A DNA stretch of 43,300 bases from Candidatus Mediterraneibacter pullicola (GTDB lineage: Bacteria > Bacillota > Clostridia > Lachnospirales > Lachnospiraceae). Shown here in pieces: positions 9,223-16,480 of this stretch; position 1 is the stretch's first letter; each line of letters opens with the position of its first letter. The position numbers and the translations under genes were made by a program. Under the pieces are notes generated by a model, which worked only from the letters and a program-made list of their open reading frames with translations, searched no databases and was not told where the DNA came from. The stretch lies in NCBI GenBank assembly GCA_019117065.1, contig DXAK01000044.1:1-43300 (forward strand), read 5' to 3'.

Positions 9223-9347
9223 CTCCTGTGAACCTCCTGTTGCATATTTTTACGTACAATCTCTTTATAGAATTCATTTTACCAGAGCAGAGGGGGAATA
9301 TCCAGAGGACGTTTTTGTGTTTTGCAGAAAACTAAAAAGTAATTACG

Positions 9348-9381
9348 ATGAGCGTATCGGAAAGGATTACGATACGCTCAT
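9348..9381 (-). terminator. Terminator of the amidase gene
   Basis: A perfect 12-bp inverted repeat ATGAGCGTATCG (9348-9359) and CGATACGCTCAT (9370-9381) has a 10-base loop. On the minus strand it is followed by a T-rich run (ACTTTTTAG), 28 bases after the end of the amidase gene. Confidence 0.75.
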
Positions 9382-9408
9382 TTCAATGGTATGTTTGTAA
9401 ATAGCGAG

Positions 9409-10323
9409 CTATCGGCTCACTACCACTGTCTGATATCCGCCTCTTTTCAGCCTCTGTTCCATTTCCACCGCCTCGTCCAGTGTCGGGAACTCCCCGACCA
9501 TGACTCGGAAGAGACGGTCGCCGGGTACAATGACAGCGGGGAAGTCCTGCTCTGCGAGTTCGTTCTGAAGCCTCTGTGCATAAGACTCATTGCGGAAGGC
9601 TCCTGTTTGAACTGTATACCGGGGTATCCCCTCTGTGTGATCCGGTCGGTTTCCGGGCTGTCCCCCCGGCTGCGTATTCGGTCTATTCCCTGCGCCGGGA
9701 GCAGGCGGCAGAATTCCCTGGGGCGGCATGGGAGCGCCGTTCTCATAATTTCCGCCTGATACCGCATCCTGACTGGTCTCGATAAGTCCGTTCATCTGTA
9801 GTGTATCAAGAATCCCTTCAGCGATGGCAAGAGCGATATCGTCAAAGTTATCATCAAATAGACGATTATCGGTGTCGGAGTTGATGAACCCTACTTCGAC
9901 AAGAACTGCGGGCATGCGGGTGCGGCGCAGTACTACAAGCCCGGGGCGTTCTTTCACGCCGAGATTGACGAAGCCTACGGACTCAAGCTGCTCGTTTATG
10001 TTCTCTGCCATCTGGAGCTTGATGCCTGACTTGTCGTAGACAAGGGATTCGACTCCTGAGTAGGTGTTAGGGGTTGGACTGGAGTTGCGGTGGATGGATA
10101 CGAAGAAATCCACGCCCGCCTCGTTTGCCTCCATGGCTTTCTGATAAGGGGATTCATATACATCTGTGGTGCGGGTGTACAGAACATCGATCCCGCGCTC
10201 CTGAAGGAGCTCGCCGATGGCGAGAGTCAAGGTTAGGGTGTCGTCTTTTTCCTGCCTTCCGTTATAAACAGCTCCGGGATCACGACCGCCGTGCCCGGCA
10301 TCTAACATGATGGAAACTGGCAT
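9409..10323 (-). CDS. N-acetylmuramoyl-L-alanine amidase (Amidase_3 + SPOR), CwlC-like
   Basis: A zinc amidase that cuts the amide bond between MurNAc and the stem peptide. Residues 1-175 form the Amidase_3 domain with zinc/catalytic residues H11 (DAGHGG), E25 (QEKDD), H78 (SIHRN) and E143 (LVEVGF). A Pro/Gly/Asn-rich linker leads to a C-terminal SPOR domain (about 234-304), which in this family binds denuded glycan. There is no signal peptide and no membrane segment. That architecture matches Bacillus CwlC, a cytoplasmic mother-cell lysin released late in sporulation. A sigma-K-like promoter directly upstream supports this. The gene is monocistronic between two terminators. The CwlC role is an inference; the amidase call is firm. 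Confidence 0.92.
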   Translation of the reverse strand: MPVSIMLDAGHGGRDPGAVYNGRQEKDDTLTLTLAIGELLQERGIDVLYTRTTDVYESPYQKAMEANEAGVDFFVSIHRNSSPTPNTYSGVESLVYDKSGIKLQMAENINEQLESVGFVNLGVKERPGLVVLRRTRMPAVLVEVGFINSDTDNRLFDDNFDDIALAIAEGILDTLQMNGLIETSQDAVSGGNYENGAPMPPQGILPPAPGAGNRPNTQPGGQPGNRPDHTEGIPRYTVQTGAFRNESYAQRLQNELAEQDFPAVIVPGDRLFRVMVGEFPTLDEAVEMEQRLKRGGYQTVVVSR

Positions 10324-10356
10324 GATAATGGTTCCTTTTGATAATTGCTCTTATTA

Positions 10357-10384
10357 TAGGGTATGCGGGAACAAAATAAAGGTG
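10357..10384 (-). promoter_or_regulatory. Candidate sigma-K-type promoter for the CwlC-like amidase
   Basis: Read on the minus strand, GCATACCCTA (10366-10357) matches the sigma-K -10 pattern CATAnnnTA exactly. An AC-containing -35 candidate (CACC, at 10381-10384) lies about 15 bases upstream, slightly closer than the usual 16-17. A TATAAT (10358-10353) overlaps but has no matching -35 at 17 bases. The gene begins about 30 bases downstream. Confidence 0.5.
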
Positions 10385-10406
10385 ACTGCTAATAGCGGTC
10401 ACCTTT
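10378..10406 (-). terminator. Terminator of the CNNM/CorC gene
   Basis: GGTGACTGCT (10381-10390) and AGCGGTCACC (10394-10403) pair with one mismatch around an AAT loop. On the minus strand it is followed by TTTATTTTGTT. It sits 11 bases after the stop codon at 10417. Confidence 0.8.
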
Positions 10407-10416
10407 AAAATTAAGA

Positions 10417-11790
10417 TCAATTATTCGAATGAGCCTCAGAGAGAGGTGCGGCGTTCTCATCTTCCCTGCTTTGTCCATTCTTTTCCTCGGATGCTGTTTT
10501 TGCCTCTTTAGGATCTGCATCAGATTCGGTGTTATTTTCTTCAGGGAGATACAGGTGAACGCTCTCGACACGATTTTTATCCAGTGTTTCTACTACGAGA
10601 CGGATGCCGTTCTCTGTGCGGACTTCATCCCCAACTTCTGGCAGACGGTCGAGATGTTCAATTATGAATCCTCCGAGAGAATCATAATCTTCAGAATTAA
10701 GTTCTATATTTAGCCTGTCGTTGACGTCATCCAGATTCATGGAACCTTCGATGACATATTCATGATCGGACAGTTTGAAGACAAGTTCGTCTTCTTTTTC
10801 GTCATATTCGTCATGGATCTCTCCCACAATCTCTTCAAGGATATCTTCCAGTGTGATCAGCCCTGCCATTTCGCCGTACTCATCGAGCACAATAGCAATG
10901 TTAAAAGTAGATTCCCTCATTTCCACGAGCAGTTCAGAGATGTTTTTGTACTCGTAAGTAAAGTGTGGCTTACGCATGATGTCACGGATGTGGAAGGCTT
11001 CGTCCTTGTTGTAGAGAAGAAGATCTTTCATATTGATGATACCAACAATATTGTCCTGAGTGTTTTCAAAAACGGGAAGACGGGTAAACTTATCTTCACG
11101 GAAAATCTCGATCAGCTCATCGTAAGTATTGTTTATATCGGCAAATGTAACGTGAACACGGGGAACCATGATATCTTTTGCGTTGGCGTCTCCCAAGTCA
11201 AACACGTTATAGATCATCTCTTTTTCATCGGATTCGATAAGGCCGTCCTCATGGCTTACATCCACGATGGTACGCAGCTCGTCCTCGGTCATGCTGTGTC
11301 CCGCGGTGTTCGGGTCTACTCTGAGTAAAAGCATGATAAAACGGGAAAAAAGATTGATGATAAAGATGACGGGGGTCATTACGGTCATAAAGAACCGGAT
11401 AACTGGAATATATCTTAATGTCAGCTTTTCCGCTTTGAAGGTCGCATAATTTTTAGGTGTGATCTCACCGAATACAAGGATGGCAACGGTAAGAACTGCA
11501 GTTGCGATACTGACCATGTAACCGCCGAAAGCATACGCCAGTGACGTCGCGAGCGCGGATGCGGAAAGATTGACGATATTGTTTCCGATAAGAATGGCGC
11601 TGAGCATTTTCGCGGTATGGTTCTCCAGTACATCGAGAGCCATAGCGGCGCGTTTGCTGCCGGAATCGGCAAGAGAACGGAGCCGGATTTTGTTGACCGA
11701 CATCAGCGCTGTCTCGTTAGATGAAAAAAATGCTGAGAGCATTAAAAGAATAATAAGTATCACTAATTGAAAACTGTCACCAGAATCCAC
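10417..11790 (-). CDS. CNNM/CorC-family membrane protein with CBS domains (hemolysin family)
   Basis: A 457-residue protein of the family often labelled hemolysin or TlyC, thought to take part in Mg2+ or Co2+ homeostasis. The N-terminal DUF21/CNNM domain (residues 1 to about 190) has four hydrophobic segments, beginning LVILIILLMLSAFFSSNETA. A CBS pair follows (about 205-330; MVPRVHVTF, FTRLPVFENT, VGIINMKDLL), then a CorC_HlyC domain (about 340-420). The last 35 residues are acidic, low complexity and probably disordered. The start is GTG 11788-11790 with GGAG 13 bases upstream, a long gap, so the exact start is less certain. Single gene with its own terminator. Confidence 0.9.
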   Translation of the reverse strand: MDSGDSFQLVILIILLMLSAFFSSNETALMSVNKIRLRSLADSGSKRAAMALDVLENHTAKMLSAILIGNNIVNLSASALATSLAYAFGGYMVSIATAVLTVAILVFGEITPKNYATFKAEKLTLRYIPVIRFFMTVMTPVIFIINLFSRFIMLLLRVDPNTAGHSMTEDELRTIVDVSHEDGLIESDEKEMIYNVFDLGDANAKDIMVPRVHVTFADINNTYDELIEIFREDKFTRLPVFENTQDNIVGIINMKDLLLYNKDEAFHIRDIMRKPHFTYEYKNISELLVEMRESTFNIAIVLDEYGEMAGLITLEDILEEIVGEIHDEYDEKEDELVFKLSDHEYVIEGSMNLDDVNDRLNIELNSEDYDSLGGFIIEHLDRLPEVGDEVRTENGIRLVVETLDKNRVESVHLYLPEENNTESDADPKEAKTASEEKNGQSREDENAAPLSEAHSNN

Positions 11791-11910
11791 TGTTTTAATT
11801 TCACTCCTTCATAGTTAAAAAGTCGGCCGTAATACGGCGGATAAAAATGTATAGATACGAACACAGTATACACTGTTTCTGTAGATTTTGCAAGATTTCT
11901 GTCTGCTGCC

Positions 11911-11939
11911 TTTACTTTGCACCATACGTGCTCTATAAT
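11911..11939 (+). promoter_or_regulatory. Promoter of the murB-rapZ-whiA-crh operon
   Basis: TTTACT (11911-11916) and TATAAT (11934-11939) are separated by 17 bases; the start would be near 11946, about 60 bases before murB. The rest of the 217-base gap back to the divergent CNNM gene shows nothing else clear. Confidence 0.65.
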
Positions 11940-12007
11940 GTGAAAGGCAAGACTTTATCCTTGCTCTTTGGGCGGATATATGGATAGGGCCAGAAGTAAA
12001 GAGGGAA

Positions 12008-12925
12008 ATGGAGCAATTTATGGATTTATATAAAGAATTATGCAAGGCAGTTGGGGAAGAGAATGTGCTTAAAGATGAACCGATGAACAGGCATACTACC
12101 TTTCGTGTCGGAGGACCGGCAGACTTTTTTGTCCTTCCTTCTGTCATAGAGGAGATCAGAGTGGTCAGAGAGCTGTGCCGCAGGGGGGATATTCCGTGCT
12201 ACATTACGGGAAATGGGAGTAATCTTCTTGTGGGAGACAAGGGTTACCGGGGCGTGATTATTCAGATTGGCAAGAGAATGAATGCGGTGCGTGCGGAAGG
12301 AGAAAGGATCTTTGTTCAGGCAGGGGCGCTGCTCTCAAAGACGGCGGCCGCAGCTTGCGAGGCGTCTCTTACGGGGATGGAGTTTGCATCCGGCATACCG
12401 GGAACAGTGGGCGGAGCACTCAGAATGAACGCTGGCGCTTACGGCGGAGAGATGAGGCAGATCGTAGAATCAGCGGAAGTGCTTACGGCAGAGGGAGATG
12501 TGCTGGACCTGTCTGTGGAAGAACTGAAAATGGGATACCGCACCAGTGTTATCTCGAAAAATGATTATGTGGCGCTGAGCGCAGTGCTGAAGCTTGATCG
12601 GGGCGAACAGAAGGTGATTCGCGCCCGTATGGAGGAATTGAAGGAGAAACGTGTGGAGAAGCAGCCGCTTGAGTACGGAAGTGCAGGGAGCGCGTTTAAA
12701 CGTCCAAAAGGCTACTTTGCAGGAAAATTAATTCAGGACGCCGGATTGAGAGGTTACCGAGTGGGAAATGCCCAAGTGTCAGAGAAACACTGTGGTTTTG
12801 TCATTAACAGGGGCGGTGCGACAGCGGCGGAGATCGTACAGCTTATGACGGACGTGGAAGACCGGGTAGAAGAAATGTTCGGCGTGAGGCTTGAACCGGA
12901 AGTGAAGAGGATAGGAGAGTTTTAG
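12008..12925 (+). CDS. murB: UDP-N-acetylenolpyruvoylglucosamine reductase
   Basis: MurB uses FAD and NADPH to reduce enolpyruvyl-UDP-GlcNAc to UDP-MurNAc in peptidoglycan precursor synthesis. The 305 residues show FAD-binding motifs TTFRVGGPADFF (30-41), GNGSNLLVGD (68-77) and GIPGTVGGALRMNAGAYGG (129-147), the catalytic serine in GSAGSAFKRP (S228), and the C-terminal glutamate in VRLEPEVK (E296). It is type IIb-like in lacking the E. coli insertion. Two starts are possible: ATG 12008, with GAGGG very close, or ATG 12020, with GGAG 6 bases upstream. First gene of a tight operon; rapZ starts 3 bases after its stop. Confidence 0.96.
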   Translation: MEQFMDLYKELCKAVGEENVLKDEPMNRHTTFRVGGPADFFVLPSVIEEIRVVRELCRRGDIPCYITGNGSNLLVGDKGYRGVIIQIGKRMNAVRAEGERIFVQAGALLSKTAAAACEASLTGMEFASGIPGTVGGALRMNAGAYGGEMRQIVESAEVLTAEGDVLDLSVEELKMGYRTSVISKNDYVALSAVLKLDRGEQKVIRARMEELKEKRVEKQPLEYGSAGSAFKRPKGYFAGKLIQDAGLRGYRVGNAQVSEKHCGFVINRGGATAAEIVQLMTDVEDRVEEMFGVRLEPEVKRIGEF

Positions 12926-12928
12926 AGG

Positions 12929-13807
12929 ATGCGTTTTGTGATTGTGACAGGAATGTCCGGCGCGGGGAAATCGACAGCCTTGAAAATGTTGGAAGATATG
13001 GGGTATTTTTGCGTAGATAATCTACCAATCCCACTGCTTCCGCGTTTTGTTGAGATGTTCGGCGAACCCGGTGAGGAAGTGAAAAAAGTGGCGCTGGGGA
13101 TCGATGTAAGAGGAGGACAGGATTTCCCGGGGCTGAAAGAAGCGCTAGACGACATGGATGACAAAAAGGTAGAATATGAGATCTTGTTTCTCGACGCAAA
13201 AGATGACGTGCTCATCAAACGGTACAAAGAGACAAGACGTCAGCATCCCTTAAGCGGGTCTGGGAGAGTGGACACGGGGATCGCCAAAGAGCGCGAGAAG
13301 ATCATGTTCTTAAAAATGCGGGCGACTTATATAATGGATACCAGCAAGCTGCTCACAAGAGAACTGAAACTTGAGTTGGAGAAGATCTTTGTTCGTGGAC
13401 AAAAATTCTGTAGTCTCTATATTACAGTGATGTCCTTCGGGTTCAAGTACGGTATTCCGCAGGATTCAGATCTTGTGTTTGACGTGCGTTTCCTTCCGAA
13501 TCCCTACTATATAGATGAGTTAAAGGAAAAGACGGGGAATGATCCTGAAGTTCAGGATTATGTCATGGAAAACGATAAAGCCCATGTCTTTCTGGAAAAG
13601 CTGAAGGATATGGTGGAATTCTTGATTCCCAACTATATATTGGAGGGCAAGAACCAGCTCGTCATATCTATCGGTTGTACGGGCGGCAAACACCGGTCTG
13701 TAACCTTAGCCAACGCGTTGTACAACATGCTCCAGGAGCAGGAAAATTATGGGGTACGCATCGAACACAGGGATATCGGGAAAGATGCGATTACAAAAAG
13801 GAAGTGA
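12929..13807 (+). CDS. rapZ: RNase adapter RapZ / nucleotide-binding protein YvcJ
   Basis: A 292-residue protein with Walker A GMSGAGKST (8-16) and the C-terminal family signature SIGCTGGKHRSV near residue 248. In E. coli RapZ senses GlcN6P and directs RNase E to GlmZ; in Bacillus (YvcJ) it is a nucleotide-binding protein affecting competence. Which role applies in Clostridia is not known. Placement after murB fits a link with amino-sugar supply for the cell wall. The gene is packed tightly between murB (3 bases) and whiA (4 bases). Full length, no anomalies. Confidence 0.95.
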   Translation: MRFVIVTGMSGAGKSTALKMLEDMGYFCVDNLPIPLLPRFVEMFGEPGEEVKKVALGIDVRGGQDFPGLKEALDDMDDKKVEYEILFLDAKDDVLIKRYKETRRQHPLSGSGRVDTGIAKEREKIMFLKMRATYIMDTSKLLTRELKLELEKIFVRGQKFCSLYITVMSFGFKYGIPQDSDLVFDVRFLPNPYYIDELKEKTGNDPEVQDYVMENDKAHVFLEKLKDMVEFLIPNYILEGKNQLVISIGCTGGKHRSVTLANALYNMLQEQENYGVRIEHRDIGKDAITKRK

Positions 13808-13811
13808 GACG

Positions 13812-14771
13812 ATGTCATTCTCCGGAAATGTCAGGGAAGAGCTTGCCAGTAATATCAGTCCAGCAAGGCATTGTCGGATCGCAGAGATCGCGGCGTTTAT
13901 CGGAATGTGCGGAACGGTTGTGATCAACAGTTTCGACCGTTATAGCGTCAGACTCCATTCTGAAAATCTTCTTGTTGCAAGAAAAGTCTTTACATTGCTG
14001 GAAAAAACATTTAATATAAAAGCTGATATCTCTATCAGGAGAAATATCAGCAAACAGAGCGTATCTTACGCGGTTGTTATCCGGCGTCATCAAGAAGCGC
14101 TGTGTGTTCTTCAGGCGGCGAAAATGATTGGTGAGCGCCGGGGGGATGCAGATGATATCTGTGCGTTCAGTCCTCTCGTGATCCAGCAGACATGCTGTAA
14201 GCGGGCATTTTTAAGAGGGGCGTTTCAGGCGGCAGGATCCATGAGTGATCCGAATAAATCTTATCATTTCGAGATTGTCTGTGCCGTGCCCGAGGCGGCG
14301 CGCCAGATACAGGGCGTGATCTGCAGTTTTGATCTAGATGCGAAGGTCGTGCCGCGTAAGAAATCGTTTGTTGTATATTTAAAGGAAGGATCCCAGATAG
14401 TAGATATCCTGAATGTGATGGAAGCGCATGTGTCTCTGATGAAGTTGGAAAATGTCAGAATACTCAAGGAGATGCGCAACTCTGTGAACAGGAAGGTCAA
14501 CTGCGAGACTGCTAATATCAATAAGACTGTGTCGGCAGCGGTAAAACAGGTTGAGGATATCACGTATCTTAGAGACACGATCGGATTTGAGAGCCTTCCA
14601 GAGAATCTGGTTGAGACGGCTTACGCTCGTCTTGAGAATCCGGAGGCGGCCTTGAAAGAATTGGGAGAGACGATGACCCCGCCGGTTGGAAAGTCCGGTA
14701 TCAACCACAGGCTGCGAAAACTCAGTGAGATAGCAGACAAGGTAAGGCAGGAACGAGGAGGATTATTATGA
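13812..14771 (+). CDS. whiA: DNA-binding protein WhiA
   Basis: A 319-residue WhiA: an N-terminal LAGLIDADG-like fold with GAFQAAGSMSDPNKSYHFEI near 138-157, then a C-terminal helix-turn-helix part (ELGETMTPPVGKSGINHRLR). WhiA controls sporulation septation in Streptomyces and affects chromosome segregation and division in Bacillus. I chose ATG 13812 (MSFSGNVREEL), preceded by AGGAAGTGAG; an in-frame ATG at 13749 would overlap rapZ by 59 bases and add residues not seen in relatives. In many Firmicutes yvcK (gluP) lies between rapZ and whiA; it is absent here. The stop overlaps the next start in ATGA. Confidence 0.96.
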   Translation: MSFSGNVREELASNISPARHCRIAEIAAFIGMCGTVVINSFDRYSVRLHSENLLVARKVFTLLEKTFNIKADISIRRNISKQSVSYAVVIRRHQEALCVLQAAKMIGERRGDADDICAFSPLVIQQTCCKRAFLRGAFQAAGSMSDPNKSYHFEIVCAVPEAARQIQGVICSFDLDAKVVPRKKSFVVYLKEGSQIVDILNVMEAHVSLMKLENVRILKEMRNSVNRKVNCETANINKTVSAAVKQVEDITYLRDTIGFESLPENLVETAYARLENPEAALKELGETMTPPVGKSGINHRLRKLSEIADKVRQERGGLL

Positions 14772-15022
14772 TTAAAACACCTGTTGTAGTAAGAATGGAC
14801 GAAAGATTTGACGGAACACCGAGCGCTTTGCTTGTACAAGAGGCAAGTCAGTACGCAAGCAAGATTTACATACAGATTGGCGAGAAGAGTATCAACGCCA
14901 AGAGTATTATGGGCATGATGAGTCTGGCTCTTGTGGACGGAGAGAAGATCACGGTTGTAACCGACGGCGAGGATGAGAAGAAGGCGGCGGAAGGCATCCA
15001 GATGTTTTTTCAGAAGAAATAG
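14768..15022 (+). CDS. crh: Crh-like HPr-family protein lacking His15
   Basis: An 84-residue HPr fold. Aligned without gaps to Bacillus HPr, the phosphotransfer histidine at 15 is Asp (ERFDGTPSALL) and Arg17 is Thr, so it should not carry phosphate in the PTS. Ser46 and its surroundings (NAKSIMGMMSL, 43-53) are intact, the site phosphorylated by HPr kinase. This is the pattern of Bacillus Crh, which has Gln15, and the position right after whiA is the same as that of crh in B. subtilis. Inference: a regulatory HPr that acts with CcpA rather than a sugar phosphocarrier. The start overlaps the whiA stop by 4 bases and has AGGAGG upstream, so translation is coupled. Confidence 0.88.
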   Translation: MIKTPVVVRMDERFDGTPSALLVQEASQYASKIYIQIGEKSINAKSIMGMMSLALVDGEKITVVTDGEDEKKAAEGIQMFFQKK

Positions 15023-15084
15023 GATGATAGCAGAATAATTGCCTGAGAGACGGCGGGATTCAGAAAAATAAGAAATGTGGTATG

Positions 15085-15114
15085 AGGGCTGCGCTGTGGG
15101 GTGCAGCCTTTCAT
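15085..15114 (+). terminator. Possible terminator after crh
   Basis: AGGGCTGC (15085-15092) can pair with GCAGCCTT (15103-15110), followed by a short TTTCATT. The U-tract is weak, so partial read-through to the lipid kinase gene is likely. Confidence 0.4.
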
Positions 15115-15159
15115 TGTCCGGGGAAGCAGGCTTGACGGAGTCAAGAAAGGGGACGCGTT

Positions 15160-16080
15160 ATGAAAAAGATGCTGTTTATATACAATCCGAATGCGGGAAC
15201 GGGAGTCTTGAAACCGAAACTTTCGGATGCCTTAGATATTTTTACGAAAAGCGGGTATGAAGTGACTGTCCACCCCACGCAGAAGCCCCACGATGCAGTG
15301 GAAAAGATACAAGAGTGCGGTGGAGAATATGACAGAATTGTGTGCGCCGGCGGCGATGGTACGCTTGATGAGGCGGTGACAGGGATGCGGCTTGGTGGCC
15401 TGCAGACTTCTTTGGGATATATTCCTGCGGGGACGACCAATGACTTTGCTGCCAGTCTGGGAATACCGAAAGATATTCTTGCAGCCGCAGATACGGCGGT
15501 CAACGGAATTCCCTTCCCGTGTGATGTAGGCGAATTTAATGGGGATCACTTCATTTATATCGCGGCGTTCGGTATATTTACAGATGTGTCCTATGAGACG
15601 AGGCAGAGCATGAAGAATATTCTCGGACATCTTGCATATCTGCTTGAGGGAGCCAAAAGAATATTCAATATTCCTTCCTATAAAGTAAAAGTAACCCATG
15701 ACGGGGAGAGTTTTGAGGATGAATTTATATTTGGGATGGTGACAAATTCCCGGTCGGTTGGAGGTTTTAAGGGGATTATAGGTTCGGAGATCATATTTGA
15801 TGACGGTGAGTTTGAGGTGACATTGATCCGGACACCGAAAAATCCTATCGAGCTGAACGAACTACTGGGGGCAATCCTGATGAAGCAGATCAATCCCCAG
15901 AGGATGTATTCTTTCAAATCAGGCGAAGTTAAGTTTGAGTGCGAGGAAGAGATTCCGTGGACACTGGACGGTGAGTTCGGAGGAACGCACCGAGAGGTTG
16001 TTGTAAGGGATAGAAGGCAGGCGCTCAGCATTATGGTAAACGAAATACCCGGGGATTTCCCCAAAGAGTCAAAAAAATGA
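15160..16080 (+). CDS. Diacylglycerol/lipid kinase family protein (YegS/DgkB-like)
   Basis: A 306-residue cytosolic lipid kinase. The catalytic domain shows YNPNAGTG (8-15), the nucleotide-binding GGDGTLDEAV (64-73) and PAGTTNDFA (89-97); the C-terminal half is the beta-sandwich domain (SRSVGGFKGI, WTLDGEFGG). In Gram-positive bacteria this family phosphorylates diacylglycerol, returning it to phospholipid synthesis, which matters where diacylglycerol is released from phosphatidylglycerol by lipoteichoic acid synthesis. The exact substrate cannot be read from the sequence. It follows crh by 137 bases; a tRNA promoter begins 9 bases after its stop. Confidence 0.9.
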   Translation: MKKMLFIYNPNAGTGVLKPKLSDALDIFTKSGYEVTVHPTQKPHDAVEKIQECGGEYDRIVCAGGDGTLDEAVTGMRLGGLQTSLGYIPAGTTNDFAASLGIPKDILAAADTAVNGIPFPCDVGEFNGDHFIYIAAFGIFTDVSYETRQSMKNILGHLAYLLEGAKRIFNIPSYKVKVTHDGESFEDEFIFGMVTNSRSVGGFKGIIGSEIIFDDGEFEVTLIRTPKNPIELNELLGAILMKQINPQRMYSFKSGEVKFECEEEIPWTLDGEFGGTHREVVVRDRRQALSIMVNEIPGDFPKESKK

Positions 16081-16089
16081 AAAAAGTGC

Positions 16090-16118
16090 TTGCATTATGA
16101 AAAATCATATGATATAGT
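16090..16118 (+). promoter_or_regulatory. Promoter of tRNA-Glu
   Basis: TTGCAT (16090-16095) and TATAGT (16113-16118) with a 17-base spacer, 43 bases before the mature tRNA. Confidence 0.65.
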
Positions 16119-16161
16119 AATATTCGCTGTGAGGGACAGCCTGAGCAGCGGATATAGATAT

Positions 16162-16233
16162 GGCTCCGTGGTCAAGCGGTCAAGACGCTAGCCTCTCACG
16201 CTGGAATCAGGGGTTCGATTCCCCTCGGAGTCA
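16162..16233 (+). tRNA. tRNA-Glu (anticodon CTC)
   Basis: A 72-nt cloverleaf: acceptor arms GGCTCCG and CGGAGTC, anticodon stem CTAGC/GCTGG around loop CTCTCAC (anticodon CTC, reading GAG codons), T arm AGGGG-TTCGATT-CCCCT. The discriminator is A and the CCA end is not encoded. It stands alone, with its own promoter and terminator. Glu-CTC is usually the secondary Glu isoacceptor beside a TTC tRNA. Confidence 0.95.
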
Positions 16234-16239
16234 CTAAGA

Positions 16240-16263
16240 AAGCCTTGGAAACAGGGCTTTTTT
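16240..16263 (+). terminator. Terminator of tRNA-Glu
   Basis: AAGCCTTG (16240-16247) pairs with CAGGGCTT (16252-16259) around GAAA, followed by six T residues. Confidence 0.85.
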
Positions 16264-16314
16264 ACGTTTAGTAATGAAAAAGAATTTTGGTGTGGGATGA
16301 GAAATAACTATATG

Positions 16315-16351
16315 GCTATCAGCAAGGTGTAAAATGCTGGTAGCTGTTTTT
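16315..16351 (+). terminator. Second terminator-like hairpin with no recognised gene before it
   Basis: GCTATCAGCA (16315-16324) pairs with TGCTGGTAGC (16335-16344) with one G-U pair, followed by TGTTTTT. Only about 50 bases separate it from the tRNA terminator and no gene lies between, so it may be a back-up terminator or end a small transcript. Confidence 0.6.
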
Positions 16352-16379
16352 GTGGAAAAATCAATATGCTCCCTTCTTA

Positions 16380-16408
16380 TTGTCTTTTTTCCCCTGATGA
16401 GATATAAT
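16380..16408 (+). promoter_or_regulatory. Promoter of the class II aldolase gene
   Basis: TTGTCT (16380-16385) and TATAAT (16403-16408) with a 17-base spacer. Transcription would start near 16415, leaving a leader of about 66 bases containing the hairpin at 16431-16460. Confidence 0.7.
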
Positions 16409-16430
16409 GGATAAAGATTCTAAATAAAGC

Positions 16431-16460
16431 AATTCCGGCGAGTCTGCAAACGCCGGAATT
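16431..16460 (+). promoter_or_regulatory. Perfect 10-bp hairpin in the aldolase leader
   Basis: AATTCCGGCG (16431-16440) and CGCCGGAATT (16451-16460) pair perfectly around a 10-base loop. The stem ends 7 bases before the GGAGG ribosome binding site. There is no U-tract, so it is not a terminator; it may stabilise the 5' end of the mRNA or bind a protein. Confidence 0.6.
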
Positions 16461-16480
16461 GAGAAGTGGAGGAAAAGAAT

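Noticed and set aside
10417..11790. Toxin (hemolysin) interpretation of the CNNM/CorC gene
   Set aside because: The hemolysin name is historical; the DUF21-CBS-CorC architecture points to ion homeostasis and no toxin features are present.
13749..13811. Longer WhiA starting inside rapZ
   Set aside because: It would overlap rapZ by 59 bases, and MSFSGNVREEL at 13812 matches the usual N-terminus and has its own ribosome site.
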